Assembly: GCA_012932865.1 (NCBI GenBank)
Contig: SAXG01000014.1
Coordinates: 977,525-1,041,524 of the forward strand
From: Amylostereum areolatum
Lineage: Eukaryota > Basidiomycota > Agaricomycetes > Russulales > Stereaceae
Direction of reading: 5' to 3'
Length of the DNA stretch: 64,000 nt
Both the position numbers and the translations under genes were made by a program. Every line of letters starts with the position of its first letter. The stretch's first letter is position 1. Below, in pieces: positions 33,242 through 44,078 of the stretch. The notes below the pieces were generated by a model. That model did not search any database, was not told where the DNA came from, and worked only from the letters and a program-made list of their open reading frames with translations.

Positions 33242-35790
33242 ATGTCTCAGCCATATAAACGACCCCGCGCCGAAACATCCACACAATTCGAACGTGACCA
33301 AGCCCGAATCATCGACGAGCTGGTGCGAGAGACACAGCATATGGCCGTCAACCCCAACAATGATGTCCAGACCATGGAATTGGCTGGAGGCCTTGAGGCG
33401 GAGGCCCTCCCAAAGGATCCAGCTCCCAAATGGCCGGAACACGAAGTCCCCAATCTTGACCATTACACGGCTTTTCAGGCATACATCACCCAAGGTATGT
33501 TTATGATTCCAAGACAGTTCTGTAGAATCAGCTGCTAAAATCTACTAGACAGACCTTTAACTCCACTCACCCCGTTGTCGGACGACGACGATCCCATGGA
33601 TCCAGCGTCAGGTAGTCCCCGATTTTCTCTCGTGTCCGTATTTTCTAAGAAGTTTCTTAGGTCCGAAGATTCGTCACCCCGCACATGGTTACATGCGCCC
33701 GGGAGAGATACGGGGACTCAAACCAGTATTCAAGCGCGACGACTTTCGACTTGAGCCAAACGAGGGCCACACGATGTTCAATAAGGGATACAAGAAGTCA
33801 ATCAACCTTATCTATCAGGAGATCGCCGCGGACTGGGTCACTCCCCCGCTCTGTACAGAGCATGAGATCGATGAGGCGAAGTATGGTCTTATCACACCGT
33901 ATGGATTCTACCATGACCACTTCCGGCCGGCCTTGAAGTGGCACTACTGTCGCCAGGTCAACGGGCTTTCTCTGGATGACTGTCATTCTACAGGGAAAAT
34001 CTCGCCGTCGGGCCAGAAACTGCCAAACCGGACGGTTGTACGTCTTATAATTATTGTCTTACCTCTCTGACTACGACACTAACTCGGTTTGTAGGGCTAC
34101 GACTGGGAGACGCTTTGGAACAAGGTGGAGCTTCACCACCCTACAAACCTTTATTGTTACTGACCAATTTAGTGTGAGGCGGATGACGTCAACTGTAATG
34201 ATCCCAAAACGTTCAGGCAGCAACTTCTTCGAGGTTTCCTGAACCTGGTCACCGAGTCGGAGTCGCGTTCGCCCGGGCCCACCCGCACGTACACCCAAAT
34301 CAGCGGTGTCAGCGCGACTCTTTCGGCTGCTGTTCAGTTTGCCAAGGAGAAAGCATCTCTGATACGGGCATGGCGAAAGGTAGGCCAAATGGCCTACGAT
34401 GGGGCAATTTGGATACCATGTAAACGGTATAATTCCTAATTTATTCTCATCAATTTTGACACTGAATATGGCACATCCAGAGTTTCAAAGGAAGACGCTA
34501 AGAATCTCCAACGGAAGTTCGTTGTTGAGAGCCCAGACATCCTTTCGCTTGGCCTAGGTACTGGTGCGATTTCTAAAGATGAGATTGTTGTCCCAGATTC
34601 CTCGTGGACCCGGATCGTGAAGCCCAAGCGCGACGGCGAGATGGTGTCCGTCATTCTCTATGAAGCCACTGGTGGTGTCCAGACCGGTGCCCAAATTGAG
34701 GAGAAGCATATCGTGCGTTATCTGTGTGCACTAATTGTCACATTATCTCATTGGTTCTTAGTTTGGGGCAGCCATCTACAATGCGGATCACCTAACAGCT
34801 TTGGCGTCTGAAGTCAGCCAAAGCCAAGTGCATCTGGAGGCCCAGGGCATCATGGAGTACTTGCAGTAGGTTTCTTCTACATGTTTATGATTCATCGCTC
34901 ACCATCTAACACAGAAACCGCGAGGCGCTCAAGCGAGGGTTCCATTACGAAGGATCTATGATCAAGAGTGGCTGGGGTACAGCAGTAACAGGCGGTGTTG
35001 CCCATACTCCCCAACTTCCTGTTCGAGAGGCTGGTCCAAATGCGCGCGAGTCAACTAAACTCAAGATTTCCGAGCAGACGTCTCTGCGTGTTGAAATCCA
35101 GAGAAACAAGAGCTGTAAGTATCTGTTTCAAGAGCGAGCGAGTTCTTTTACTGACGCATGGTTCTCCAGTGATACAGGCCTGCAATTTTGCTCTGCTAGA
35201 AGGGTTTCTTCCGCACCTCGCAAGAAAGCAATTTGTACGCTACCTTATATCTGTCGATCTCTAAGGATCATACTGACCTTGACTTAGGCTGTCGCACGCG
35301 ACTCAAAGATACTCAACCCACTCGGCTTCCCAGACCCGTCCGCGTTTGCGTCGTTTGCATATGGTGCACCTGCTCACACTGACCGTGACGATACCGTGAC
35401 GATGGGATGGATCTCCTCCCGCTCCGACATGGTGAGCGCATCCTGCATATACTACCCCATGAATGAACTCACTGGTTAGTAGATTGAAGATGACGAGTCC
35501 AACTTTTTCTATTCTGACTTCAAGGTGATCTTAGAGATGGCGGAAAACACCCATTGGATATGGGATGCTGCCACCGTATTTCATGGGACGACCCTTGGCC
35601 GTCTTTGTGCGGAGAGGCCCAAGTCATGGAAGACGTGCGCGAAGGATAATGCCCTCCGGGGTCAGTGGTCGCGGGCAAATGTTGTCACACACACCCAGGT
35701 TACCACTGCTCGTAGGATGAAGTACGTGGTTGGTTTTCTTCTGTCAGATCGTTGTTTCTTACACCTTGGCGTAGCAAATACATACTTTAG
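33242..35790 (+). CDS. Unknown 658-residue protein with putative 2OG-Fe(II) dioxygenase C-terminus
   Basis: Twelve exons: 33242-33494, 33549-33611, 33661-34037, 34095-34124, 34173-34426, 34481-34712, 34762-34865, 34915-35114, 35170-35234, 35288-35431, 35483-35721 and 35775-35790. All introns are 48-57 nt and in phase. The N-terminus is hydrophilic (MSQPYKRPRAETSTQF). The middle contains HGYMRPGEIRGLKPVFKRDD, YKKSINLIYQEIAADWVTPP and YDWETLWNKCEADDVNC. The C-terminus has H556-x-D558 (AYGAPAHTDRDDTVTMGW) and, 50 residues later, H608 (WIWDAATVFHGTTL), with Arg at 614 and 619. That spacing fits the HxD...H metal triad plus 2-oxoglutarate-binding Arg of double-stranded beta-helix dioxygenases, including fungal TET/JBP-like enzymes. 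This assignment is inferred from motifs only; the N-terminal half is unrecognised. Confidence 0.7.
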
Positions 35791-36122
35791 GTCTTGGGAC
35801 AGTTTATATATTCACATCATCATGTACTAGTAGGAATACAAACAAATGTTTTGGCGAGGAGCGGGGGACGCGATACATCCCCGAACAAGTCCATATCCAT
35901 GATCTTCTTCCAACCGCCCAAGCCCTCCCAGCTGGTGCCCTTCGTGCTGACGACGGCATGATTCATGAGAACGGCAACCATTATTCATGAGAACGGCAAC
36001 CTAGAGGAAGGTGTGAGATCGCCCGGGCATGTGAGCGCACCGGACGAGTGCACAAACGGGGCCTCAAGTCCTCACCTCGCCCTAGGCTTTGCACACGCGA
36101 TCGCGCAGACGTTCGATGTCGG
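35791..36122. other. Intergenic, no gene seen
   Basis: Short spacer holding the 3' flank of the dioxygenase-like gene. A duplicated phrase (ATTCATGAGAACGGCAACC) occurs twice in tandem around 35962-36001. Confidence 0.5.
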
Positions 36123-37143
36123 CTAGGTTGGAGACATCCGTGGGGCATGTGAGGATGTCACCGCCTCGGCCACCGAGACGTCCGCCGTACTGGGTAGAAT
36201 AGCCCGGCGGGACAACGCGGGGAGCGTCGCGCCGATGGCCGCCTTGTGGATGTCCTGCAGCTTCGTTGCGATCTTGCGGACCAGTTTGACGAACAGGGCC
36301 AGGGCTTGGGACACCGGCAGTTGGAGCTCGCTCTGTCCGCGCACGATCAGCGGACGCGTTCGCACCAGAAATGAACAGACGAAAAGGCGGGCCCACCTCG
36401 ACTTCCTCCACGCTCTTTCGTTGGAGCTCCATCCCGAGGAGGATGCTACTCTGGATGGCGCTCAGGCAGGTTTCGTCGCCCGGCCGATGTTCGAAGTAGA
36501 GAGCGGCGACCGTGGGCAGGAGGTCGAGGATGACGTGGTAATCGAGGGCGTTCTGAGCGTAGGACTCCAGTCGTTTGAGGTCGAAGGGCGAGAGCAGAAA
36601 CGACAGCTCCGGCGATATCAGGGCTGGGCGCGCGAGGGGGCGTCGTCAGCAACGCCGCTAACGCACGCGAGCAAACAAGGAACACTCACGGGGAGTTTTG
36701 TCGGCGTCGAGGTACTTCACGCCCGCGTTGGCCGCCTCGAGCACGCTCAGGCCCATGACGCCGCCAAACTCGCGGAACTTGAACGACAAGAGGGAGAGAA
36801 AGCATCTCCGGAAATCTAGGTGGAGCCGCCGCATTGAGCGCGTTGGCCACGGGAGAAATGCCCGACTCACGTACCCTTCGGGGACTCGCCCAGCCACTCC
36901 AACTCGCCATCGCCGGACGCGTCCAGTCCCCGGACCATGATGCAGATGTGTTCGCCCGTGAGCTCGCTTTGGGTTCGACGCACGTAGAGAGGGACGCAGC
37001 CGGCGCGTTTCCAGAATCTGCGGGTTTGACCGACGGTCAGCGGTGACGACGGGTGGACGGCGGAAGCCCAACCTTAGAGGCTGCGGTGTAAGCCCGCAGG
37101 ACACGCCGAGGTAATCCAGCGTTTCAGGCTTTCGTTCGTCTGC
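36123..37143 (-). pseudogene. Truncated KRE33/NAT10 (RNA cytidine acetyltransferase) fragment
   Basis: C-terminal piece of the ~1,000-residue nucleolar enzyme that makes N4-acetylcytidine in rRNA and tRNA. Segments, joined by in-phase introns: about 37143-37073 (ERKPETLDYLGVSCGLTPQP), 37017-36875 (FWKRAGCVPLYVRRTQ, LTGEHICIMVRGLD), 36815-36690 (FLSLLSFKFREFGGVMGLSV), 36623-36397 (LSFLLSPFDLKRLESYAQNA, IQSSILLGMELQRKSVEEVE) and 36332 onward (LQLPVSQALALFVKLVRKIA). Homology begins abruptly at about 37143 and fades after ATLP near 36220. The helicase and acetyltransferase domains, and the normal C-terminal tail, are absent. No start codon or promoter context is evident. The preserved splice sites suggest a fairly recent fragment. 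A fused functional gene is possible but less likely. Confidence 0.68.
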
Positions 37144-37361
37144 GATGGCGTTGACGAAGGTGAGGATCGCTTGCGCTTGGTCGACGGTCTTGGCAGGCGT
37201 TGGAGACGTCGGGAATGTCGCTGCGCCTGAACGTAGGGATCTATGAGAACGACGGGCTCGACGTTGAGCGCGTCGATGCAGCTCTCGTCGTCGTCGTCAA
37301 CGGCGAGAGCGGGTTGGCATCGATGCCAGGCAGGCACAACAAGACAGAGACCACATGACGA

Positions 37362-37436
37362 GATTGAATCGGGACCCCCTTCAATCTGTTGGATCTCGCA
37401 CAATCCAACAGAATTGAAGGGGCTCCCGATCCAATC
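37362..37436. repeat. Long imperfect palindrome (33/34-nt arms, 8-nt loop)
   Basis: Left arm 37362-37394 and right arm 37403-37436 are reverse complements, apart from two mismatches and one 1-nt indel, around the loop CTCGCACA. Pairing stops at both outer ends. It lies between the KRE33 fragment and the dispersed-repeat copy. Confidence 0.92.
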
Positions 37437-38771
37437 CCGGAAGGGGCCGGAAATCGACAGTACCGTGACCTACGGAGCTGGGCATGACTCGTGAGGGGCC
37501 AAGGAGGGAAGAGAGACCGAGGATAGCTACAAGAACGTAGATATATGTGCAGTAAAAAATATGTATTCGGGAATAAATGCGGGACGAAAAGCTTTCGGGA
37601 GTAAAAGATGTGACGAAAAGGTTTGAAGTTGTGACAGAAAGGTTTGAATTTGTGACGAAAAGGGTTTTGACGCGGCGAAAGTTCGGGCGGTATTTTTGCA
37701 ACGTCTCGACCGCCATAGAGGAGCATATGGCTCTCATCCATTCCACTGGACTTCTCGATCGATCTACAGGCGCGAGAAAAGCGTCCTGTGAGACGACAGT
37801 CAGTAACACAAGAACGGCCTGCCTATGCGTCTAAGCCGCCACTGTATACAGACGGCAATTAAACACAGACGGCGCGAGAGATCGCTCACGCAAGCAATTA
37901 AACCCAACGGTGGTCTGCGACCTGTGTAAATTGCAAGTACGAGTGTAGTCTGAACATCACAAGCTATAACAGGTAAGTAAACACAGAGTCCAGGAACCTA
38001 GGAGAGGTGTAGCTGGATCACAGCGAAGAAGAAGACGGCTGCCATCGATGATCTGAGATGGTTCGTACTTAGAGGCTAGAGCCCGTCGTGGCCGCGGTCC
38101 AGCTCCATGAGAGCGCCTGGCGCGTGGCGGGGCAGAGGGCACCGTGTCGGGAGTGCCCAATCGAGTGGCGCGCCGTCTGCGCCAACGTTGTGAAGGTCCA
38201 TGGCGGGAACGGCGGGGACGTGTCCACCCGAGCTCTCTTGGGTGTGCCGGGCGGTCTCCGTACCCTTGAAAGGGCGCTGTGAGCGTGTGAGCGGTCTCGG
38301 GAACCACGGGGCAGTGTCGTGGGGACCGTGATGAATATTCCCTCGTCGGGAGGCGGGGCCCTTACGGACATCACGAGGCGCACCGCGTACCCTTGCCCAT
38401 CAGCGCGTGCGCGCCCGACCTTCCCAAAAGGGAAGTCCCGCTCGTGCGCCTCCTTCCTAAAAGGGTTAACGGAAGTTTTCGCACGGGCGCTCGCAGACCA
38501 AGGGTCTGGTCCCGCCCTCCCGCTCGTCGTCTGCCCGCCTCTCATTGGTGCGATAGCCCGCCGCCCGCGCCCGCCGCCCGTCGGGCCTCGGGTGTTGGGA
38601 CTTGTAGCCTGTTGTATATCCCGACACAACACCGACGCTATAAAGGCCCGCCCCCTGGGAGTCATGGTCCAGCAGCGCCCCTCCCGCCCTTCCCGCCCTC
38701 GCCCCGTCCCACTCGCCTGACTCCCGCCCTCCGTCTCCACCGCCTCTACCCCTTACCAGCTATCACCAACC
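37437..38771. other. Repeat copy and spacer upstream of DUF6699 gene 2
   Basis: Contains dispersed-repeat copy 2 and about 1 kb of sequence with no supported gene. A CT-rich stretch around 38670-38765 directly precedes the start codon at 38772 and probably forms the pyrimidine-rich leader common in fungal promoters. A TATAAAGG sequence lies at 38639-38646. Confidence 0.45.
37550..37717 (-). repeat. Dispersed repeat, copy 2
   Basis: Reverse-complement relative of 21107-21285, sharing TATGGCGGTCGAGACGTTGC, CGAACTTTCGCCGCGTC and two to three TTCGTCACA-TTCAAACC words. The copies differ by substitutions and by the number of these internal words. Confidence 0.75.
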
Positions 38772-39502
38772 ATGTACTCCAGCTCTCAATCTTCCAAGCG
38801 CGCTTCCACCGCTTACTCGTCCTCGACGTGGTCGGCCAACAGCGCCAGCACGTCGGCGACGACGCCAGCCACCGTCGCCATGACTTGGTCTCCGCACACC
38901 CCAACCAACCAACTCCCGATGACTCCCCCGTCGTCTGGCGGTCCGTCGTCCAGGACCTACACGACGTACGGAGTCCCGGGAACTCCTGGCGCGCCCATGA
39001 TGAACACCGTTCCACTTCCCCCGGCCAGCCATCGTGCGTTGACTACCCTTCCACGTTCCGTTTCCCTTACTAACCTGGTTTCATAGACAGCCTGCCCACT
39101 CCTCCCTCCAGTCCTCAGGCCTCTCGCTTGAATCGCCTGCTCGACCCCCCAACCTGCCTGACCTTCGACGTCCGTTACGGTCTGCGCCCCCAAGCCGAAG
39201 AGACCCAACGCTACCTCAACTCATACGCGCTTTCCCCTCCGCAGCCGCGGATGTTGCTCATCGTCGGACAGAGCTGGCAGATCGACGTTCAAAATCCGGC
39301 GGGCGTCACAGCCATCGACGTCTGCAACCAACTCTTTTACTTCCTCCAGCATGGAGCGAACTCGGGGGAGTACCAGAGCTACCCTCTTTCCGCCCAACGC
39401 GCGGCCTCTGGGTCTGTTCGTCGATGCGATATGCTGAGCAGGTGCACCTTCGCCGGTCTCTCCCCCTCTGGAGACGGCCGGTGGTACGTCAACCTTGTGT
39501 GA
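38772..39502 (+). CDS. DUF6699-domain protein, short form
   Basis: Two exons, 38772-39033 and 39087-39502, with a 53-nt intron in phase 1; 225 residues. The first ~110 residues are Ser/Thr/Pro-rich (MYSSSQSSKRASTAYSSSTW; LPTPPSSPQASRLNRLLDPP). The domain follows: CLTFDVRYGL, MLLIVGQSWQIDVQNPAGVT and AIDVCNQLFYFLQHG, ending with the family's 'L...TFAGL......W.L' block seen as SRCTFAGLSPSGDGRWYVNL. It lacks the 280-residue low-complexity N-terminus of the family member at 3413-5062. A putative TATA element lies about 130 bp upstream. The role of DUF6699 is not established. Confidence 0.78.
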
Positions 39503-40095
39503 ATGGACCGAACCTCAAGCGCAATCCTCACAACGCCGCCAAGGAACACGTACCCATCTACTTCTCGGTCGGACAACGCAAAAATTGGACGTCATCAGCG
39601 CTGGACGCTCTCAAGACTCGCTGTGGACCTGGACGACTCCCCACTCCTGTACACTATCGGACTCATGTATCGCGCCTTCCGTTGTAAACCTCCCCTCCTG
39701 TAATGTTCCGCCCGCGCACCGTATATCTTATCCTATATAGGACTCGCATACTTACCTGTATCAGTAGCCATCGCATCACATCTCCCCTTTGTCTCGTCGC
39801 GTCTCTTTGTCTTCCGGTCTCATCTCTGCTTCCAATGTCATTCTCCCACTTCATATCCCCCATACCATCGCGTCGGCGACCTCTTCTTATGTTCGTATCC
39901 CCGCTCCTTGGCTGTCCAGATTCCCCAAGTCGCGAGTCAAGAACAACAGACAACTCAAGTCCAGGCAGTTGGATCGGCACGTGATCGTTTTCAACCGTGT
40001 TCCGTTCGCCGTTTTTGCTCCAGTTCTCTTTCTCCTCTTACGACCTTCACCGCTACTCTTTTCGACTCGATCTTGGCGGTTTCGTCCCACACACT
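39503..40095. other. Intergenic, no supported gene
   Basis: Holds the 3' flank of the DUF6699 gene and the CT-rich promoter or leader of the secreted-protein gene. No domain or phased exons. Confidence 0.5.
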
Positions 40096-40761
40096 ATGGC
40101 CCACACTCGACTATCCACCTTCTTTTGCTTCTCGCTGGTCTATCTGTGTTGTCTGGCGGCGGCGGCGGCTCTTAGCGGTTCTTCCAGACCTTCTCCCAGC
40201 CACAGTCATCACGGACATCGACCATCCTCCACCGCCTTGTCCTCTCGCAACGTCCCCAGATCTCGCTTTCTCGGAAACTTGACGACCTTCAAGCCCTTTA
40301 GATTCTCTCGGCGCTCGACCTTCGGCAAGTCTCTGCACGCCGGCGTCGAACAACAACAGGACGCTGGAACGCCAACAATTCCGCTAGTGACCGACCCGGC
40401 TTTTATACCTAAGACTGCTCCGATCTCCTCGCCCATGCTCTTCCCAAACAGCACATATGATTCTTCTCTTTTCTCCGGTGAACAGGGCGGTATGTATGGT
40501 TTCTTCCTCCCCGGCTTTCGACGTTTGTTGATGATGTGAATTGGTCCCTAGAACTCATCATAGGTACGCAGGAAGACGGCGTTTCATATCGTAGCCCATC
40601 TGCCTGGGAATCCCCGTCCCGAATGCAGGACCGAGTCGGCGAGGCAGTGGTGACGGAGAAGGCCAAAGACGGGCCACACGTCCAGGTGCGTTTAGCGCGT
40701 TTAGCGCTCCTCCCTCCGCCATCTAATCGTCTCTCTCCTTCAGAATGTCACTGGACGCTGA
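40096..40761 (+). CDS. Small secreted protein of unknown function
   Basis: Three exons: 40096-40489, 40552-40685 and 40744-40761; 181 residues. A clear signal peptide (RLSTFFCFSLVYLCCLAAAA, probable cleavage near residue 25-28) is followed by a His/Ser-rich segment (SRPSPSHSHHGHRPS) and a polar region without transmembrane segments (TKFKPF-like basic patch, then IPLVTDPAFIPKTAPISSP). Exons 2-3 encode VSYRSPSAWESPSRMQDRVG and a short NVTGR end, which includes an N-glycosylation sequon. Cysteine is scarce outside the signal peptide, so it is not a typical Cys-rich effector or hydrophobin. The last exon is short and therefore less certain. Confidence 0.55.
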
Positions 40762-41456
40762 CGCGCTGTCGGGTCCCGCTTAACCCTTCTCGTGGCTGAT
40801 AGTGCGGTGAGTAGTCTTCCAATGCTGAGCAATGAGTAAAAGTGTGTGTGCCTTGAGACTGGTTCGAGCGCTGACGTTCGACGATAGATGAAAGAACAGC
40901 AAGTATCTGGTCGTCATATATGGGCTTCCGGGGTTCTTTTGGCGATTTCGCTTGATGCTCTTGACACTACCTCGAACATCTTGAAGGCTTATGGTCGATT
41001 GGAGCGGTGCGGTGTCAGTCTATGGATCTATGCGAAGTTTGTGTGTGTTTGGATGGACTGCAATACTCTGGGTATCGCGGGACCCACGACGAAGTTGTGT
41101 TCTGCGAGACCTTCTTGAACCGCACAATGACGAAGTTCGAATGGAGACGGGAGCACGCTGAGCTCTCGTCCGGCTCGGGATTCTGGCACTGCAACTTAAT
41201 TCGTCTTATCCACGTCATATTCCGTCCCGTTCTATCGCTGTCGTCCTCTCCCATCCTGGAATACTCCACACTTGCTCAATATACGTCAACGAAAGAACAT
41301 CGGTAGTGCTATCTTTTCAGACAAATGATTACCGGACCATCGCGCACCACGCGTCAGGCCTCTGTACTTGGAAGATTTGTGTTACCCTCGTGCTACAATT
41401 TAGTAGGTGCCCTAGATGACGACCTTGCTCTAAGATCCTTCCCCTTCAGAGGAGAC
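40762..41456. other. Intergenic, no supported gene
   Basis: Short frames only. The stretch 40888-41118 is open on the plus strand, but I see no domain or partner exon. Confidence 0.4.
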
Positions 41457-41816
41457 TCAGGCTCTGACTGAACAGCGGTGCGCCGCAATGGAATTATGCG
41501 ACTTGGGAGCGTTGAGTCCCGACCCGGACGCAGTGGGTTTAAAGATAAGTTCTGTATTGGATTTAGAATCTTTCCTGCGACGTTTGTTGGTCGGCTGAAG
41601 GCGCTTTGAGATAGCGTGTGCACGAGGCTGAGTCGAGGCTTGCAGCTGTCCATTCCAATTGGCAGGACGCGTGAACTCGAACAGACAGAAATATCCGTTG
41701 GCGGTTAGGATGCAGTAATAGGTGTCCCCATTGTACGCACGCATGGCAAAAATTCCCTGAGTATTGATCTGACGAAACCAATGTTTCCACTGCATATCAA
41801 ACCCGATCCGTTTCAC
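41457..41816 (-). CDS. Hypothetical single-exon protein or gene fragment
   Basis: 119-residue frame on the minus strand with clearly protein-like sequence: QWKHWFRQINTQGIFAMRAY, NGDTYYCILTANGYFCLFEF and TRPANWNGQLQASTQ, then a basic bipartite-NLS-like KRRRKDSK. The aromatic-rich core looks like one exon of a larger conserved gene. There is no upstream exon, because the region immediately upstream is the promoter and leader of tandem gene A on the other strand. It may therefore be a truncated remnant. Domain not recognised. Confidence 0.4.
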   Translation of the reverse strand: MKRIGFDMQWKHWFRQINTQGIFAMRAYNGDTYYCILTANGYFCLFEFTRPANWNGQLQASTQPRAHAISKRLQPTNKRRRKDSKSNTELIFKPTASGSGLNAPKSHNSIAAHRCSVRA

Positions 41817-41882
41817 TTACCCCCAAACCTACCCTCCTTACCCACAACCCGTCAACTCACATCGAGCTTTCTGGACCTCCAA

Positions 41883-42629
41883 ATGACCGCGCGTCCCATT
41901 CCATTCCGAGAGCGGGTTTGTTTCTATGGCATCGGGGTTACGACCGACGAGATGCTCGAATATGCCCAGGACCATAGCTTGGACGAAGGCATCGAGGATT
42001 CAAAGGGCGCGAAAAAAATAAAGAACGCGGCGAAACACCTTGCAAATCTGACCAACTGCATGCTCCATTTCGTGCCGGTGAATTGCTCTCCATATGTTCT
42101 TGCATGTCATGCCAACTGCACTCCGACGGACGAGAAGCTGAGCCGAGCACAGCAAGAAAAGGTCTTCAGTATCATTTGCGGGGAATTGGGCGGGTCGCGA
42201 TTAGTCAAATATCATGACTTCTCGGGGATGTGGTATCCCAGTGTACTCGAAGACTTTGCTACAGGACCCAGGTGAGCAGTACTCGAGTCCCCCACCCCTA
42301 TATCCCTCGTTCGTCACGTTCGACGGAGATGACTTACCCCTTTTTGAAGGTCAAATTACTCTTTGATTCCTGAGGGTTACGTGGATCCTAGCGACAGTGA
42401 AACTGAGGGCGACGGCGGGGATGAAAAAGACAGCGGGAATGAAAGAAACTGCGGAGATGACGGTGAGGGCGGGGAGCGCGGTGAGGACGAGGACGAAGAT
42501 TGGGGTGAGGACTGGGGTGAGGACTGGGGTGAGGGTGAGGGCGAAGGTGAGGGCGATGGAGAATACGAGGAGGACGGGCCTTCTTCTAGTCCTTCTGCTG
42601 GACCTTCCCTCACGTCCGGCACCCTTTGA
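41883..42629 (+). CDS. Tandem family member A, unknown function, acidic C-terminal tail
   Basis: First of three paralogues. Exons 41883-42271 and 42350-42629 (78-nt intron splitting the Arg codon of GPR); 222 residues. The globular part (~1-130) has the family core: RVCFYGIGVTTDEMLEYAQD, AKKIKNAAKHLANLTNCMLH, then ACHANCTPTDEKLSRAQQEK. The second exon reads SNYSLIPEGYVDPSDSE and then becomes extremely acidic, with Glu/Gly/Asp repeats including four Asp-Trp-Gly-Glu units, and ends in a Ser/Pro segment. No signal peptide or membrane segment. The start was chosen by alignment with the siblings; an upstream in-frame Met at 41781 is possible. Family function unknown. Confidence 0.72.
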
Positions 42630-44078
42630 ATCGCCACCTTGTTCGACAGTGTAACCCAATCAACCGCACAGAAACCCTTCACCAGTTTTCCCTGGAAGTT
42701 TGGAGTCGTCGTCTGTCTCTGCGTTCGAGCTCTGTAGTCATTCCGACAGATTCGATTCTTGCATTAGCACACCCACTTGGAGTCCTATGTACTCTGCGTT
42801 AGCTCGCAATGCCTCGCATAATGAAAATGCATCAAGCGTACGATTTCACTGGTTATTGAGTTCAGGCGGTCGCGGACGATAGTCAGCCTTAGTCAGCACT
42901 ATACAACTTGCTTAACATCAGTTGCCAGACGAGCCCCCGCCCCCCGGTCCCGCCCCCGCCCCCGCCCCCGCCCGCCAAATTCCCTAAACTTCCGACTCAC
43001 CTGTCCCTGCTCCCATACGGGCTGGGCTTTATCGCGAACAAACCGTACGCGCACGGGCCCGATGCGGTGCTCAAGTTCAATTTCATCAGCGTGAGCGCCG
43101 CGGGAGGAGTCCGAGGACTGCGCATGCGTACACGAATGTTATATGAACTAGGCGGAATGCATCATGTAGGCGGAGAAGGACACGTGCTAGACGGTACGGA
43201 AGGAGACGAGCATTGGGGTGGAGCGCGAGGCGATGTGTTATCTTACCCAGCCGGAGACGTGGCAGGTGGCGACGGGCCTGAGGTAAGTAAAATTGCTTGG
43301 TTCGATTTCTGAGTCTACGCTGATGCTGTTCCTCATAAAACACCTCACCTGGACCGTTCTTATCCCGGACACGACAGCTTTGACTCCCAAGCTTCGTTCG
43401 CGTCTTCAGTTGTTCGCCAATGCCAGGACCTTTGCCTCACCCGATACCTCATTCATCTACCTCCAAGTTCAATAATTTCACGCGTCTATCTTCCGCACAC
43501 GATAATTCCGGCAAGGCCTCGCCTAACAAAACGCATTGCTTGCAGTTGCTGACTTCGATCCGTGCGTGGAAGTACGTAGATCGGGTATGGCCAAGGACGA
43601 CCTGCCGTCTTCGATTCCCAAGACTCAACTCATCGGTGCGTCGTAGAGAACCTCCAGCATTGGCCTTCACTTACCCTGCCACACGTATCGATTCACCGGA
43701 GTTATTTCCTGGCACAGTATACCCCGCAAAATGGAAGGCGAGGTGAAGACGTGTCTAACGGGGCCCTCGACATAGGACTGTGCCCGCGCTCGAGTCCACC
43801 CCATTCCCACTTCTGGCCCACTCTCGACACGTCCAAACCGTTCCATTCTCACGACGGCACCATACCACAGCACTGTATAGCACGCTCAAAGTGAAATGTT
43901 CACATTTCTGTTGCCCTGTCGATACGTACCTATCTACCACCTCAGGGGTGCTTTTACGTCAAACCACAGCCCATATAATATTATATCTATACATGCATGG
44001 CACGGACGAAAAGTGACGACCGATTAGTATCCCACGTCCCACAGCCCACGCCCAACACCCCACGAGTATAACCACAAC
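42630..44078. other. Spacer between tandem genes A and B with a duplicated relic
   Basis: 43587-43680 and 43820-43861 are diverged copies of 46839-46935 and 47038-47078. The first encodes AKDDLPSSIP...LIGAS and meets a stop at the position where the other copy has Ser. A frame at 42905-43312 is Pro-rich and then His/Gly-rich, without support. Confidence 0.5.
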
